Shown here: positions 1-11,000 of the stretch, piece after piece | How the letters are laid out: the number at the start of each line of letters is the position of its first letter | Numbering within the stretch: the first letter of the stretch is position 1 | NCBI GenBank assembly: GCA_030278955.1 | Contig: JAOANR010000003.1 | Coordinates: 18,871,050-18,935,049 of the forward strand | Direction of reading: 5' to 3' | Length of the DNA: 64,000 nucleotides | Source of the DNA: Hygrophila difformis | Lineage: Eukaryota; Streptophyta; Magnoliopsida; Lamiales; Acanthaceae | The notes under the pieces: generated by a model | What the model was told of the DNA's origin: nothing | The model's database searches: none | The model's input: the letters and a program-made list of their open reading frames with translations, nothing else | Translations under genes and position numbers: made by a program

Positions 1-334
1 CAAGTTTGTATAAATAATAAGCTGGTATTGGAAAATACAAAAATATTATTATTTTTAGTAATTTCATAATAAAAAACCCAAAAACATGATAAAATTATTA
101 AAAAATCCTCCACTTGATTAATTTTGGTTCGGTGTTGTCTATTCGGTAGAACACGGGTCTATTAGATGGAACGCATACCAAATAGTCAAGTGGAATAAAT
201 ATACTTATATATATTATTTTATATTTAGATGTATATATTTATAATTTTTATGTTTGTTTTTAATTCTGTTTTCTGCTATAATTTAAACAATAATTGGTCC
301 ACTATCACTTTTAATTTCAATTAATTGCAGGTGA

Positions 335-545
335 TTGGGCTCATGCCAATTAAATTCAAGTTGGTCCAAGTATTTCAGTCCAATGCAGTCCAGAGTCCAG
401 TCCAATTTGAATTGGCCCAACACCATTAATCCAAGCCCACTTCAAAATTAATTAGCCCAAACATCCAGAAGCCCAATTAACTCGGCCCAAAACCAACCCC
501 TGGCCCAACTCAACCAAGCCCATCCTAACCTAACCCTAAACTCCA
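335..545 (+). promoter_or_regulatory. Site II (TGGGCY/RGCCCA) and telo-box cluster in LARD LTR1
   Basis: About eight TGGGCY or RGCCCA hexamers lie between 335 and 520, followed by AACCCTAAA and AAACCCTA. Site II elements bound by TCP factors, combined with telo-boxes, typify promoters of plant ribosomal-protein and cell-proliferation genes. Another TGGGCC and an AGGGTTTT lie just upstream of the TATA box at 1660. LTR2 (from about 8541) and LTR3 (from about 34181) keep the cluster. An enhancer role is inferred. Confidence 0.5.
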
Positions 546-559
546 AACCCTAGCCAACC

Positions 560-1322
560 ATTTCCCGGCGCCGCCAGCGCGATTCCGGCCACCTTCTCCG
601 GCGACTCGCTGCCGCCCCTCTCCGCACTTCCAGCCCCGCGGCCACCACCTTCCTCATCCCATCCTCCTACTCCTGCAACCACCGCCAGCCTCTCCGGCCA
701 TCCACCGCCGCACACCCACCATCCCCACATCTCCTCCATCCCTTAGTCATCTCCAGCCACCACCATTTTCGCCACCCGCATCTCACCTCCAGTCGCAACC
801 ACAGCCACCTCCGGAGCCCCTTGTCTTCCGCCGCCGCCGTCGCGCCCCCACAGATCTGTCCACCACCTCAAGCTCTCCCGTCACCACCATCTCGCACCCA
901 CAACAGCCTTCAAAACCAGATCCGCCGCCGCCTTGAAGCCCCCCCCCCCCCCCATCTCCGTTCCAAATCCGACAGCAGCCCCCGCTGCCTCATCCCAAAA
1001 AGATCAAGCCATGGTCGCCGCCGCCCTCCGCCGCTGCGCCACCATCCGCTCGCCCCCAAGCTCCTTCGTCCACCTCCGAGCACCACCGTCGCCGCCGAGA
1101 CCACACCACCACTACCACCGAAATCCAAAGGCCAAAATCAAGAGAAAGAGAAGAAGATAACGGAAAAGAGAAATCAGAGAATCGGAAACTGGAAATGGAG
1201 AAAACTAAGAGAAGAAGAAGATTGGAGACTGGAAACGAAAAAAGAAATGGAGGAGAGAAAGAACGAGAATCAAGAGAAAGAGGAGAGAGAAAAAATAAAA
1301 AGAAGCAGATTGAGAAAAGGAA
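560..1322. other. GC-rich block followed by purine-rich block in LTR1
   Basis: About 560-1130 is rich in CCG, CCACC and CTCC with long C runs. About 1130-1322 is almost all purine (GAGAAAGAGAAG-like). This contrasts sharply with the AT-rich remainder. Translations are low-complexity (Pro/Ser/Arg, then Lys/Glu/Arg). Indels such as the C-run at 938-952 and the CCG run near 570 differ between LTRs and change the frame. It could be a captured plant 5' leader or first exon, but no protein family was recognised. Counterparts lie at about 8763-9530 and 34403-35170. Confidence 0.5.
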
Positions 1323-1323
1323 A

Positions 1324-1498
1324 TTACGACGCTAAAGAGGCAAGAAAAAGAGCTACGGCGCTAAACACAAAGAGCTACGACGCTATACAAAAGAGCTAAA
1401 ATGCTAAAATCAAGCACTACGACGCTATACAAAAGAGCTACGACGCTAGTATAGCGCCGTAAAAGAGGATAGCGTCGTAAAATAGGGATAGCGCCGTA
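1324..1498. repeat. Array of inverted TACGRCGCTA motifs, upstream cluster (LTR1)
   Basis: Eight copies of a 10-bp motif: five as TACGACGCTA or TACGGCGCTA, then three as the complement TAGCGYCGTA. The forward block followed by a reverse block could fold as a long hairpin in RNA or single-stranded DNA. The cluster sits about 160 bp upstream of the TATA box. It recurs at 9531-9704 and 35176-35350, with some CG sites changed to CA (TAGCATCGTA, TAGCACCGTA). Confidence 0.8.
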
Positions 1499-1659
1499 AA
1501 GCCAATTTGAATTTCCCCATGTGCCCAATTGCGTAGGAAGTCCCTGGACCTCACGTCCCACAAGAGCAAAGTCTTTTGTCTCTTCCCCAGGACCTCGAAG
1601 ACCTGCCCCCTCCCACTCCGTTAACAGGCCTATTGGGCCTAGGGTTTTACTCTAGCCTC

Positions 1660-1667
1660 TATAAATA
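1660..1667 (+). promoter_or_regulatory. TATA box of LARD LTR1
   Basis: TATAAATA follows a site II/telo-box pair at about 1633-1650. Transcription would start about 30 bp downstream near 1690, which would mark the U3/R boundary. The box is kept in LTR2 (9866-9873) and LTR3 (35512-35519). The start site is inferred. Confidence 0.6.
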
Positions 1668-2180
1668 ACTGCTATTCTCTCATTGAACAATAGCTCCCAT
1701 TTTTGAACAGTACCCAGGTGCTGTTGGGATGCTCACAAGAAAAAACCAACATTCAAGTTAGTGTAGGCAGATTATTTTTTTATGCAATGTAGTTTTTAAT
1801 TAATAGTTTCAGTTCCAGATTCTTGGGGTGTAAATGTTTATTAGATGTAGCTAGCCTTGTTTTAAATTATTTTCAGCTTTTCTTAGAATAGCTTTTTGGG
1901 TTTGAACATTCAAGTAATGGGTGTTTTTGAACCATGTTTTAAATTGTTGGAATAAATCAAGAAAATGCTTCACCAAAAATTTGTTGTGGAGTTTTCCATG
2001 GCTTTCTTTACTGTTTTGTTTTATTTTGGTCACTTGACCTATTTTTCTTAGTATCTTAGTTAGATCTAGTGTTTTATTTTTGTTTTAATAAAATGCACAA
2101 ACATTTGATGTTCATCCATTTTTAGATTTATTAGTGTAGTTTAAATTTTATTTTTGCTTAGTGTTGGTTTTTATTACTTT

Positions 2181-2245
2181 TTATTTTTATTTTATTTTAT
2201 TTTATTTTATTTTATTTTATTTTATTTTATTTTATTTTATTTTTA
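2181..2245 (+). repeat. (ATTTT)n microsatellite in LTR1
   Basis: An uninterrupted pentamer run of about eleven units. LTR2 (10214-10254) and LTR3 (36023-36055) have fewer units, so this is a fast marker separating the three LTRs. Confidence 0.9.
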
Positions 2246-2411
2246 GTGTAGTTTAATAGATCTAAAATGTGGATGATATTATTGTGTTTGTGCATATTCA
2301 AAAACTTGAAAATAGGGTTTTGCAATCGCATAGATTGCATTACCCGACCAACAATTTTAGGGTTTGCAATCGCATAGATTGCATCACCCGAACAACAACA
2401 TTCTGGGCTAG

Positions 2412-2759
2412 CTACGACGCTAACCGCCCTACGGCGCTATCTTTGGATAGCGTCGTAGGTGAGGTTTAGCGCCGTAGTTATCCAGACTTAAACAAAAACT
2501 TGCCTTACGGCGCTAGACCAACGACGCTATCTTAGGATAGCGTCGTAATTTTTGTTTAGCGTCGTAGGACCCCAAAATACTTCATTTCTCAAACCACCTA
2601 CGACGCTATCCTAGTATAGCGCCGTAGTTTAGTGTGTAGCGTCGTACACACCCCTTTAACCCCAAAATTTCACATCTCTTCCACCAACCCATGACGACGC
2701 TATCCTCACGACGCTATCCTATCCTAGGATAGCGTCGTAAAATCTGTCTAGCGTCGTAA
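2412..2759. repeat. Array of inverted TACGRCGCTA motifs, downstream cluster (LTR1)
   Basis: About fifteen copies of the same 10-bp motif, mostly as facing pairs. In LTR2 and LTR3 two of these pairs form exact 26-bp palindromes (10524-10549, 10725-10750, 36332-36357, 36533-36558). In LTR1 the corresponding pairs carry one mismatch or a 5-bp insertion. This cluster lies downstream of the TATA box, so it would be transcribed in the LTR leader. Confidence 0.8.
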
Positions 2760-4354
2760 TTGGCAATTTTTGTCAATTTTCCATTTCTCCATTTTCCCAC
2801 TTAATTAATTGAACCTTTATGTTAATATTTTGATGTTGAAATCCAATGATCTCAACCCATGATTAATTTAATATAAAGAGCTTTGTTCAATTGACCATTA
2901 AAAGACTCTTCTACAAAAATTAAACTCTAATGATCTAAGTATATAATCCGGACTGTAATTAATTAATTAATTATGGAATGAGTGATTATTTAGACATAAA
3001 GAGTAATTGTGGATTTAATTCCATACCCTTGCATGAGAAACCAATGTCTCTCATACAAGATGACCCAAAAATATTTTCTTTTATTCATTTTGTCTTTACC
3101 CGTGTTGTGTGAAACATCTAGTAAGAGATATAACAGACTAATGTTGGCGGGTATTCTCACACGGATAAACTAGCTCGTGGTCTGTATATTAATTACTAGA
3201 TGTTATTTTGCATGGTCTGGATAGTGGCCGGTGGAAGCCTTGGCGGTTCGTCCATCCGGGATTATAATAGCTGCTCAGCTGACTCCTATCCGGATACAGT
3301 TTTATTTTCTTTATCTTAATTTCAAACCTGAATTCAAGCTGTAGTATTATTAAATAATGTCGACCAACATTATTTGAGAATTATTACCGCAAGAAAATAC
3401 GTGGGTTTTTCTTCCATTCACAGACAAAAGGGAGCTGAATGACGGTGGTCACCGTCACTCAGAATCCCTTTCTGTCTAAAAATCATCTCACCTTAATGAT
3501 TAGGGAACTGGACCACAGATAACTGCAATCCAATTAACCCAAATTATTTTGTCATCTCTTTAGCCAAAATTCTTCTCATCTCCGGCTATTTCATCTCTGT
3601 GTCTCACTTTTGTCTAAACCCGCCTTATATTTTGGGTTATTTAATTTTACACTTCTCTATAAATTTATGCATGATATTATTATGTAGATATTGTGGTCAA
3701 TGATTATTTTGGGATCCTTCCCTTGGATATAGGAGTCTTGATTTTAATCAGATGTCTCACAATAAATTTCCAACAAAAATTCATTTATAAAATCCGGATC
3801 TGAGTAAGGGATAAATCCACAGTTATGACTAATTCATATCCGACTGGGAGTTGATTTTGGGAAATTAGAAGCAGAGTCAGCGATTAGGTCTCATCTAGAC
3901 TGAAAGGGTCTGTGTTCTTATTGAGAGTCTAGTACCTGTTTAGGGAATGATTTTCACATCGATTATTTTCCGAAATTGCTGTGTATTGGGAATCTAGTCT
4001 TAATTAACGCACCGAGATGGGATCTACTTGGATTCAAATACAGTGTGTTAGATAGTTCTAGAGGAACAATACATAGGCCTTGGTTATTTTCTAAGATAGG
4101 GTTGAGTTCCTTTCAACTGCTATCCTCTTCTGCCAATGCCTATTTTTGAGTCCTGAGTGAGTGCATCCGGAACGAACTAATCTATTAGTTCGTTTCATTA
4201 GTTTGTATCTCATAACCACCCAACGGGAAGTGAACACTACGAGCGGTTCACCGAGAATAGGGAATTCTTGATCCACACCCAGTCACCATGACTGGGGGCT
4301 GTCTTTTACTACCAGGGTCAGACTTTCAAAAACCTCCGAGTGATAGGATTTTAA

Positions 4355-4955
4355 ATGCTTTCTTTACCGCTTTCTTTAACTGCTTTCTTTTAACTGCTTT
4401 CTTTAGATGTCACTCGGTTGTATTGAGAGTTGTGTAACTGCTACTAGGACTGATAGTTAAGGGATAGTTCAGGGCTTAATTAGAATCTTTGGGCGTGACA
4501 TGGGGGAATGATGGGAGTACTTGACACTTCAACTAATGATTTGTCAGGTGTTGCTTGTCCACCACAGATAAATAATATACCTTAGCAATGCATTGCAAGG
4601 GTAGTTATGCGTCTGTAGTATCTTAGAATTTATTTTCTTAAGAGCATGTAAACTCTTACTGTAAGTACCTGTCTGTTAAAGGGAACATGGTACAGAGAGC
4701 ATGAGAATTATCTAACTGAAAGGATTATCCCAAGCTAAGATCTGTGTATTAAAATGGAAGTTTAACTGTATTTCATCTGAATCTTGTCCAATTTTTATTA
4801 TTTTCTTCCTGTCTCTACTGTCTCATTTTAAATCTGCTTTCTTAGGTTAATTTAACCGCTTTCTTAGAATAATTTTACTGCTTTCTTAGATCAAATTTAA
4901 TTCGCTTTCTAGAATAATTTTATCTGCTTTATTTTAATTGCTTTCATAGCTTAGT
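4355..4955 (+). repeat. Scattered GCTTTCTT direct motifs in LTR1
   Basis: Two clusters (about 4358-4405 and 4833-4950) carry close to ten copies of GCTTTCTT or GCTTTCTA, often preceded by AACT or TTAC. The clusters are conserved in LTR2 (about 12240-12295 and 12720-12835) and LTR3. No function is recognised. Confidence 0.5.
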
Positions 4956-5445
4956 TTAAATTCTGTCAAGTAGTTGATAGTCAAAACACAAACTTGAATC
5001 GAGTAACCGAGTGGAAAATCTTAGTAAACGACGTGGGCCCTGCTTCCATCGCACATCCTCCAGTGAACGATCCGGTACTTACTATAAATACTGCAATTTT
5101 TGACTCCGTGCGCTTTCGAGGGCACAGTTTCTTAACACGAGTAAATAAAAACTTGACAACCTATAAATATATCCCTAATCCCAACTCCATCTTCATTAAA
5201 TAAAAATTGAAAACCAGGACTATTATTTTTCAGAAAATACTCATATAGTGGGAAATTGTCAAAAGTTTCATGGCCGGGGATTATCATCGCGCCATTTGGA
5301 ATCAAAGTTTTCCACATGAGTAATAAAAAGTGAAATATATCCTTAAACCCCTTCCATAAATCATAACTCTTTTCATTTAATAAATTCAAACTTGATATAT
5401 TTTATAAAAAAGTACTCGTGTTAGTGAAACTTGTCAAAAGTTTCA

Positions 5446-5463
5446 TGGCGCCGTTGCCGGGGA
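5446..5463 (+). other. Primer-binding site, tRNA-Asp type
   Basis: TGGCGCCGTTGCCGGGGA follows the LTR end TTTCA with no spacer. It is complementary to the 3' end of plant tRNA-Asp (GUC) including CCA. It would prime minus-strand DNA synthesis and fixes the element on the + strand. The second copy is at 13343-13360. Confidence 0.9.
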
Positions 5464-5573
5464 GGATGCAGCGTCGTTTATTAAGAGAATTACACTCCTG
5501 ATTACTCATAGTTAGTTTAGTGTTAGTTTAGTGTATTTATTTCAGAACAGAGAAGTACCCCCAAATCAATTAA

Positions 5574-5601
5574 ACATTTAGAGTACTAAGACTCTAAATG
5601 T
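5574..5601 (+). other. Hairpin 1 followed by LTR-start-like GAGGATGCTGAT
   Basis: An 11-bp perfect stem (ACATTTAGAGT / ACTCTAAATGT) around the loop ACTAAG, then GAGGATGCTGAT. That is nearly the sequence at the true internal/LTR boundary (8081-8092). In internal copy 2 this hairpin is the target of the nested insertion at 13491/31223. Confidence 0.75.
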
Positions 5602-5698
5602 GAGGATGCTGATTTGAGGGGAAAACCTAACCAATTGGGTATTTTTGCTTGCAGGAATCATGGAGCCACCGAAATTGGTGTAAGGAGTTAAATGTGGA

Positions 5699-5761
5699 AG
5701 TGTAGCATTGGAGCTACACTAATTTGCAATTGTAAATTGCCAATCACGTGAAACTCACGTG
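5699..5761 (+). other. Three consecutive small hairpins with two CACGTG boxes
   Basis: In 63 bases: AGTGTAGC/GCTACACT with a 6-nt loop, GCAATT/AATTGC with a 3-nt loop, and two CACGTG palindromes 5 nt apart. They lie about 240 nt downstream of the primer site and recur in internal copy 2 (about 31332-31394). Their position fits a retroelement leader structure such as a dimerisation or packaging signal; this is inference. Confidence 0.55.
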
Positions 5762-6110
5762 TTTGTCATCTCCACCATCTCCGCACCACGAAGCTCCACC
5801 GTTGCCCCATCGCCCATCCACCTCATTACCACCACTGCGCTGAGGAAACCCTCATCACTGGTGAACCAACAAATGGAGCAGCAGACCTTCGGACTACAGG
5901 TTCCCGGTTGGATTAGTTCTGTAATTGACCGAAGATCATATCCGGAATTTAAAGCAATTTAAAATCCGGAATAATTTTCACAAGCACAGAATTAACCCAA
6001 CCTAAATTTCTGCAAGTCAAAATCATATATAAATATATATATATATATTTATATATACATATATACATCTTGTACATATATATTAAATAATTCGGGTATT
6101 AATCAATTAA

Positions 6111-6144
6111 CTCACATTTAGAGTACTAAGACTCTAAATGTGAG
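6111..6144 (+). other. Hairpin 2, 14-bp perfect stem
   Basis: CTCACATTTAGAGT pairs perfectly with ACTCTAAATGTGAG around the loop ACTAAG, followed by GATGTTGAT. The copy in internal 2 is at 31752-31785. The stem is longer than hairpin 1 and the loop is identical. Confidence 0.8.
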
Positions 6145-6630
6145 GATGTTGATATTTTTGAGAAAACCCGATAACTTCTTCTGTGTTTGCTTTGCAGGAA
6201 TTTGTGGAACTACCAAAAAGAAAATTAAAGCTCCAAAACAGGTTCCCAGTTGGATCGATTCTGTGATTAATTGAAAGTATTCCTGGAATTCAAAGCAATT
6301 TAAAATCCGGAATAACTTTTATGAGAACATAATTAATCCAACCTAATTTATGCAAGTAAATATAGTAGATTAAATTTTATAAAATCCAAAAATGTGATTG
6401 AACAATTTTGATGAAAATCAGAATTTTTCTAAGTATTGGGCATCGAACAAATTGCTTTGTTCGATGAACCAAACGATCACACATAGCCAAAATCGTCGAA
6501 CATTTAATTGGTTTGACGAAAAAGGCTATCGGAATTATTTTCTATCTTTTATGTCAATATTTTCTCCCTCCCTCCCTCCTCTTTTATTTTATTTTGATTT
6601 TGATAATTTGTTTAAGTAGGAATTGATTTA

Positions 6631-6661
6631 CTCACATTTCGAGCAAGGCTCAAAATGTGAG
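6631..6661 (+). other. Hairpin 3, 14-bp stem with one mismatch
   Basis: CTCACATTTCGAGC pairs with GCTCAAAATGTGAG around the loop AAG, again followed by GATGTTGAT. The stem ends match hairpin 2 but the central part differs. The copy in internal 2 is at 32273-32303. Confidence 0.75.
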
Positions 6662-8073
6662 GATGTTGATTCTTCACTTAAAAAAAAAAGTGTGTTATTT
6701 ATTTTTATTATTTTATATATAAATCCAGTAAAAAGCATGCACAGATCTATCAATAAATTCGCATATTTAATTTTGGGTTATGATTAAATTTTCAAACTTT
6801 TAAATTGGGATAATATAATTAAAGACATGCATGATATGAATTTTTGAGGTTTTGAGCTATAAAAATTTAATGAAATCATCATCTTGTTGGGTAATGAATT
6901 TTCATGTTGAGAATTTAATTGAATAAATTGTAAGAATTTTTCAAAGATTAAATTTAAGAATATTGTATGACATAAATGAACCATTCCATGTGAGATTTGA
7001 GCCTTGAGTCATTTTTACTCATTCTTTTCTTTGATGTGTGAAAATCATTTTGATTAAAGGAAACTAGAACTTGCGATTGGGACCGATTCAAGACCATGCC
7101 ATATTCCAAAAATCGGGCATATGATCGAGGCACCTAGAAAACCCAAATTTTGGCATTCTTTTGAAATCCAAACCCAAAAATATTTTCCCTTTAGGATTAA
7201 CCAATTTGAGCTTTAAGCCTAATTTTTCTTTGAAGCCCTCAATATTATTCCTAGCCTTCTAAAAAAAGACCAAGAAATTCAAACCCAAGTGTGCAAGAAT
7301 GAATTTTATCAAGGCATTACAATTTATGATCATCATAAATTTCAATCGGTATTCAAAAATCCGATCAAAAAAAAAAAGAAAGAGAAAAATGTTGAGTTCC
7401 ATTCAACAACAATAAATTGCAAATGACAAAGCAAATTAGACATAGTCTAATGTCATGCAATATGAAAAGAAAAGCAAAAGAAAAAGAAAGAAAAATATTG
7501 ATGATCATAAATTTTAAATAAATATGCCAAATTATGATAATAATAAATTCTTGCCACTTCTTAGCCCAATAATTTCCTTTCCTACCAAATGTTACAACCG
7601 TATGCCCCGTTATAACCCTTAAATAAGACCCCATGATCTCGATTTAAAGAAATGAGCCGGTGGCGAGTTGGTCCAATTGCAAGCTTATGGAATAATTTAA
7701 TTAAATTTGATTATGAGTGCTCATTGATAAAACCCCTTTTTTGAGAGTGAGTGAAATTTCCGTTTCTACTATATGTGAGGCTATGCTTTTAATTATGTTC
7801 ATGACATACTTTAATTCTAGAATTAAATCAATGAATTCTTCTAAACATGATGTTCATGAAGAATTATCAATAATGACTGATTTGTAGGCCTGATTAAGTG
7901 AGAAGTATCATTTTATTAAACACTGCAATCAAGAGAATTTAATACTTGTAGTTTTCGATTGTCTTATCCCAATCTAAAAAGAATGAAATTTTAGAAGCCA
8001 CGAAAATAGATTGAATATGCAGCGTCTATGCTCTTAGGAGCACTGACTCTGACTGCTCGGGGACGATCAGTAT

Positions 8074-8090
8074 TAAATGTGAGGATGTTG
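8074..8090 (+). other. Internal/LTR2 boundary (weak purine tract + TGTTG)
   Basis: AAATGTGAGGA precedes TGTTGATAATGG, taken as the LTR start because it begins with TG, follows a short purine run and lies upstream of the matched LTR block. The same junction is at 33714-33730. Homology alone cannot fix this boundary because no left outer flank is in the window. Confidence 0.55.
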
Positions 8091-11000
8091 ATAATGGCCA
8101 GAATTGACCATTATTTTCAATCTATTTCCGTGTCTAAACATGGGCATTTGATCGCATTCCGGTCTTATTTAAATAAGAAAGCAGTTGAATTTGACAGAAT
8201 TGTGCAAGTTTGTATAAATAATAAGCTGGTATTGGAAAATACAAAAATATTGTTATTTTTAGTAATTTCATAATAAAAAACCCAAAAACATGATAAAATT
8301 ATTAAAAAATCCTCCACTTGATTAATTCTAGTTCGGTGTTGTCTATTCGGTAGAACACGGGTCTATTAGATGGAACGCATACCAAATAGTCAAGTGGAAT
8401 AAATATACTTATATATATTATTTTATATTTAGATGTATGTATTTATAATTTTTATGTTTGTTTTTAATTCTGTTTTCTGCTATAATTTAAACAATAATTG
8501 GTCCACTAATCACTTTTAATTTCAATTAATTGCAGGTGATTGGGCTCATGCCAATTAAATTCAAGTTGGTCCAAGTATTTCAGTCCAATGCAGTCCAGAG
8601 TCCAGTCCAATTTGAATTGGCCCAACACCATTAATCCAAGCCCACTTCAAAATTAATTAGCCCAAACATCCAGAAGCCCACTTAACTCGGCCCAAAACCA
8701 ACCCCTGGCCCAACTCAACCAAGCCCATCCTAACCTAACCCTAAACTCCAAACCCTAGCCAACCATTTCCCGGCGCCGCCAGCCGCCGCCGGCGCGATTC
8801 CGGCCACCTTCTCCGGCGACTCGCTGCCGCCCCTCTCCGCACTTCCAGCCCCGCGGCCACCACCTTCCTCATCCCATCCTCCTACTCCCGCAACCACCGC
8901 CAGCCTCTCCGGCCATCCACCGCCGCACACCCACCATCCCCACATCTCCTCCATCCCTTAGTCATCTCCAGCCACCACCATTTTCGCCACCCGCATCTCA
9001 CCTCCAGTCGCAACCACAGCCACCTCCGGAGCCCCCTGTCTTCCGCCGCCGCCGTCGCGCCCCCACAGATCTGTCCACCACCTCAAGCTCTCCCGTCACC
9101 ACCATCTCGCACCCACAACAGCCTTTAAAACCAGATCTGCCGCCGCCTTGAAGCCCCCCCATCTCCGTTCCAAATCCGGCGGCAGCCCCCGCTGCCTCAT
9201 CCTAAAAAGATCAAGCCATGGTCGCCGCCGCCCTCCGCCGCTGCGCCACCATCCGCTCGCCCCCAAGCTCCTTCGTCCTCCTCCGAGCACCACCGTCGCC
9301 GCCGAGACCACACCACCACTACCATCGAAATCCAAAGGCCAAAATCAAGAGAAAGACAAGAAGATAATGGAAAAGAGAAATCAGAGAATTGGAAACTGGA
9401 AATGGAGAAAACTAAGAGAAGAAGAAGATTGGAGACTGGAAACGAAAAAAGAAATGGAGGAGAGAAAGAACGAGAATCAAGAGAAAGAGGAGAGAGAAAA
9501 ATAAAAAGAAGCAGATTGAGAAAAGGAAATTACGACGCTAAAGAGGCAAGAAAAAGAGCTACGGCGCTAAACACAAAGAGCTACGACGCTATACAAAAGA
9601 GCTAAAATGCTAAAATCAAGCACTACGACGCTATACAAAAGAGCTACGACGCTAGTATAGCGCCGTAAAAGAGGATAGCATCGTAAAATACGGATAGCAC
9701 CGTAAAGCCAATTTGAATTTCCCCATGTGCCCAATTGCGTAGGAGGTCCCTGGACCTCAAGTCCCACAAGAGCAAAGTCTTTTGTCTCTTCCCCAGGACC
9801 TCGAAGACCTGCCCCCTCCCACTCCGTTAACAGGCCTATTGGGCCTAGGGTTTTACTCTAGCCTCTATAAATAACTGCTATTCTCTCATTGAATAGTAGC
9901 TCCCATTTTTGAACAGTACCCAGGTGCTGTTGGGATGCTCACAAGAAAAAACCAAAATTCAAGTTAGTGTAGGCAGATTATTTTTTTATGCAATGTCGTT
10001 TTTAATTAATAGTTTCAGTTCCAGATTCTTGGGGTGTAAATGTTACTGTTTTGTTTTATTTTTGGTCACTTGACCTATTTTTCTTAGTATCTTAGTTAGA
10101 TCTAGTGTTTTATTTTTGTTTTAATAAAATGCACAAACATTTGATGTTAATCCATTTTTAGACTTATTAGTGTAGTTTAAATTTTATTTTTGCTTAGTGT
10201 TGGTTTTTATTACTTTTTATTTTATTTTATTTTATTTTATTTTATTTTATTTTTAGTGTAGTTTAATAGATCTAAAATGTGGATGATATTATTGTGTTTG
10301 TGCATATTCAAAAACTTGAAAATAGGGTTTTGCAATCGCATAGATTGCATTACCCGACCAACAATTTTAGGGTTTGCAATCGCATAGATTGCATCACCCA
10401 AACAACAACATTCTGGGCTAGCTACGACGCTAACCGCCCTACTGCTTGGATAGCGTCGTAGGTGAGGTTTGGCGCCGTAGTTATCCAGACTTAAACAAAA
10501 ATTTGCCTTACGGCGCTAGACCAACGACGCTATCCTAGGATAGCGTCGTAATTTTTGTTTAGCGTCTTAGGACCCCAAAATACTTCATTTCTCAAACCAC
10601 CTACGACGCTACACCTACGACGCTATCCTAGTATAGCGCCGTAGTTTAGTGTGTAGCGTCGTACACACCCCTTTAACCCCAAAATTTCACATCTCTTCCA
10701 CCAACCCATGACGACGCTATCCTCACGACGCTATCCTAGGATAGCGTCGTAAAATCTGTCTAGCGTCGTAATTGGCAATTTTTGTCAATTTTCCATTTCT
10801 CCATTTTCCCACTTAATTAATTGAACCTTTATGTTAATATTTTGATGTTGAAATCCAATGATCTCAACCCATGATTAATTTAATATAAAGAGCTTTGTTC
10901 AATTGACCATTAAAAGACTCTTCTACAAAAATTAAACCCTTGCATGACCCAAAAATATTTTCTTTTATTCATTTTGTCTTTACCCGTATTGTGTGAAACA

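Larger units (their letters stand above)
1..5445 (+). repeat. LARD LTR1 (first ~119 bp outside window)
   Basis: This aligns along its length with 8205-13342 and 33845-39460. It ends in TTTCA directly before the primer-binding site. By comparison with LTR2 the first 119 bp are missing, giving a full length near 5.56 kb. Order: AT-rich start, site II/telo-box cluster, GC-rich block, purine-rich block, palindrome array, TATA box, (ATTTT)n, second palindrome array, then about 2.6 kb of AT-rich sequence. Open frames in the GC-rich block change frame and length between the three LTRs, so they are not credible genes. Confidence 0.85.
5464..8085 (+). other. LARD internal region, copy 1 (non-coding)
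   Basis: AT-rich, with no credible gene; the longest frames are under 90 codons and match no recognised domain. It contains two diverged tandem modules (5571-6110 and 6111-6400) sharing a hairpin, a splice-acceptor-like tract (TTTTTGCTTGCAG near 5645; TTTGCTTTGCAG near 6186) and a common 3' part (TTTAAAATCCGGAATAA). A short (TA)n lies near 6030-6053, and a third hairpin at 6631. About 6670-8070 is plain AT-rich sequence. A non-coding region kept in two copies fits a carrier of packaging and replication signals only. Confidence 0.7.

Noticed and set aside
821..1399. 192-codon open frame in LTR1
   Set aside because: Low-complexity Pro/Ser/Arg then Lys/Glu/Arg; the equivalent frames in LTR2 and LTR3 have different lengths and frames because of indels.
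1416..2632. A complete CACTA transposon suggested by CACTACGACGC near 1417 and TAGTG near 2631
   Set aside because: The inner sequences do not form matching terminal inverted repeats and no 3-bp duplication is present.
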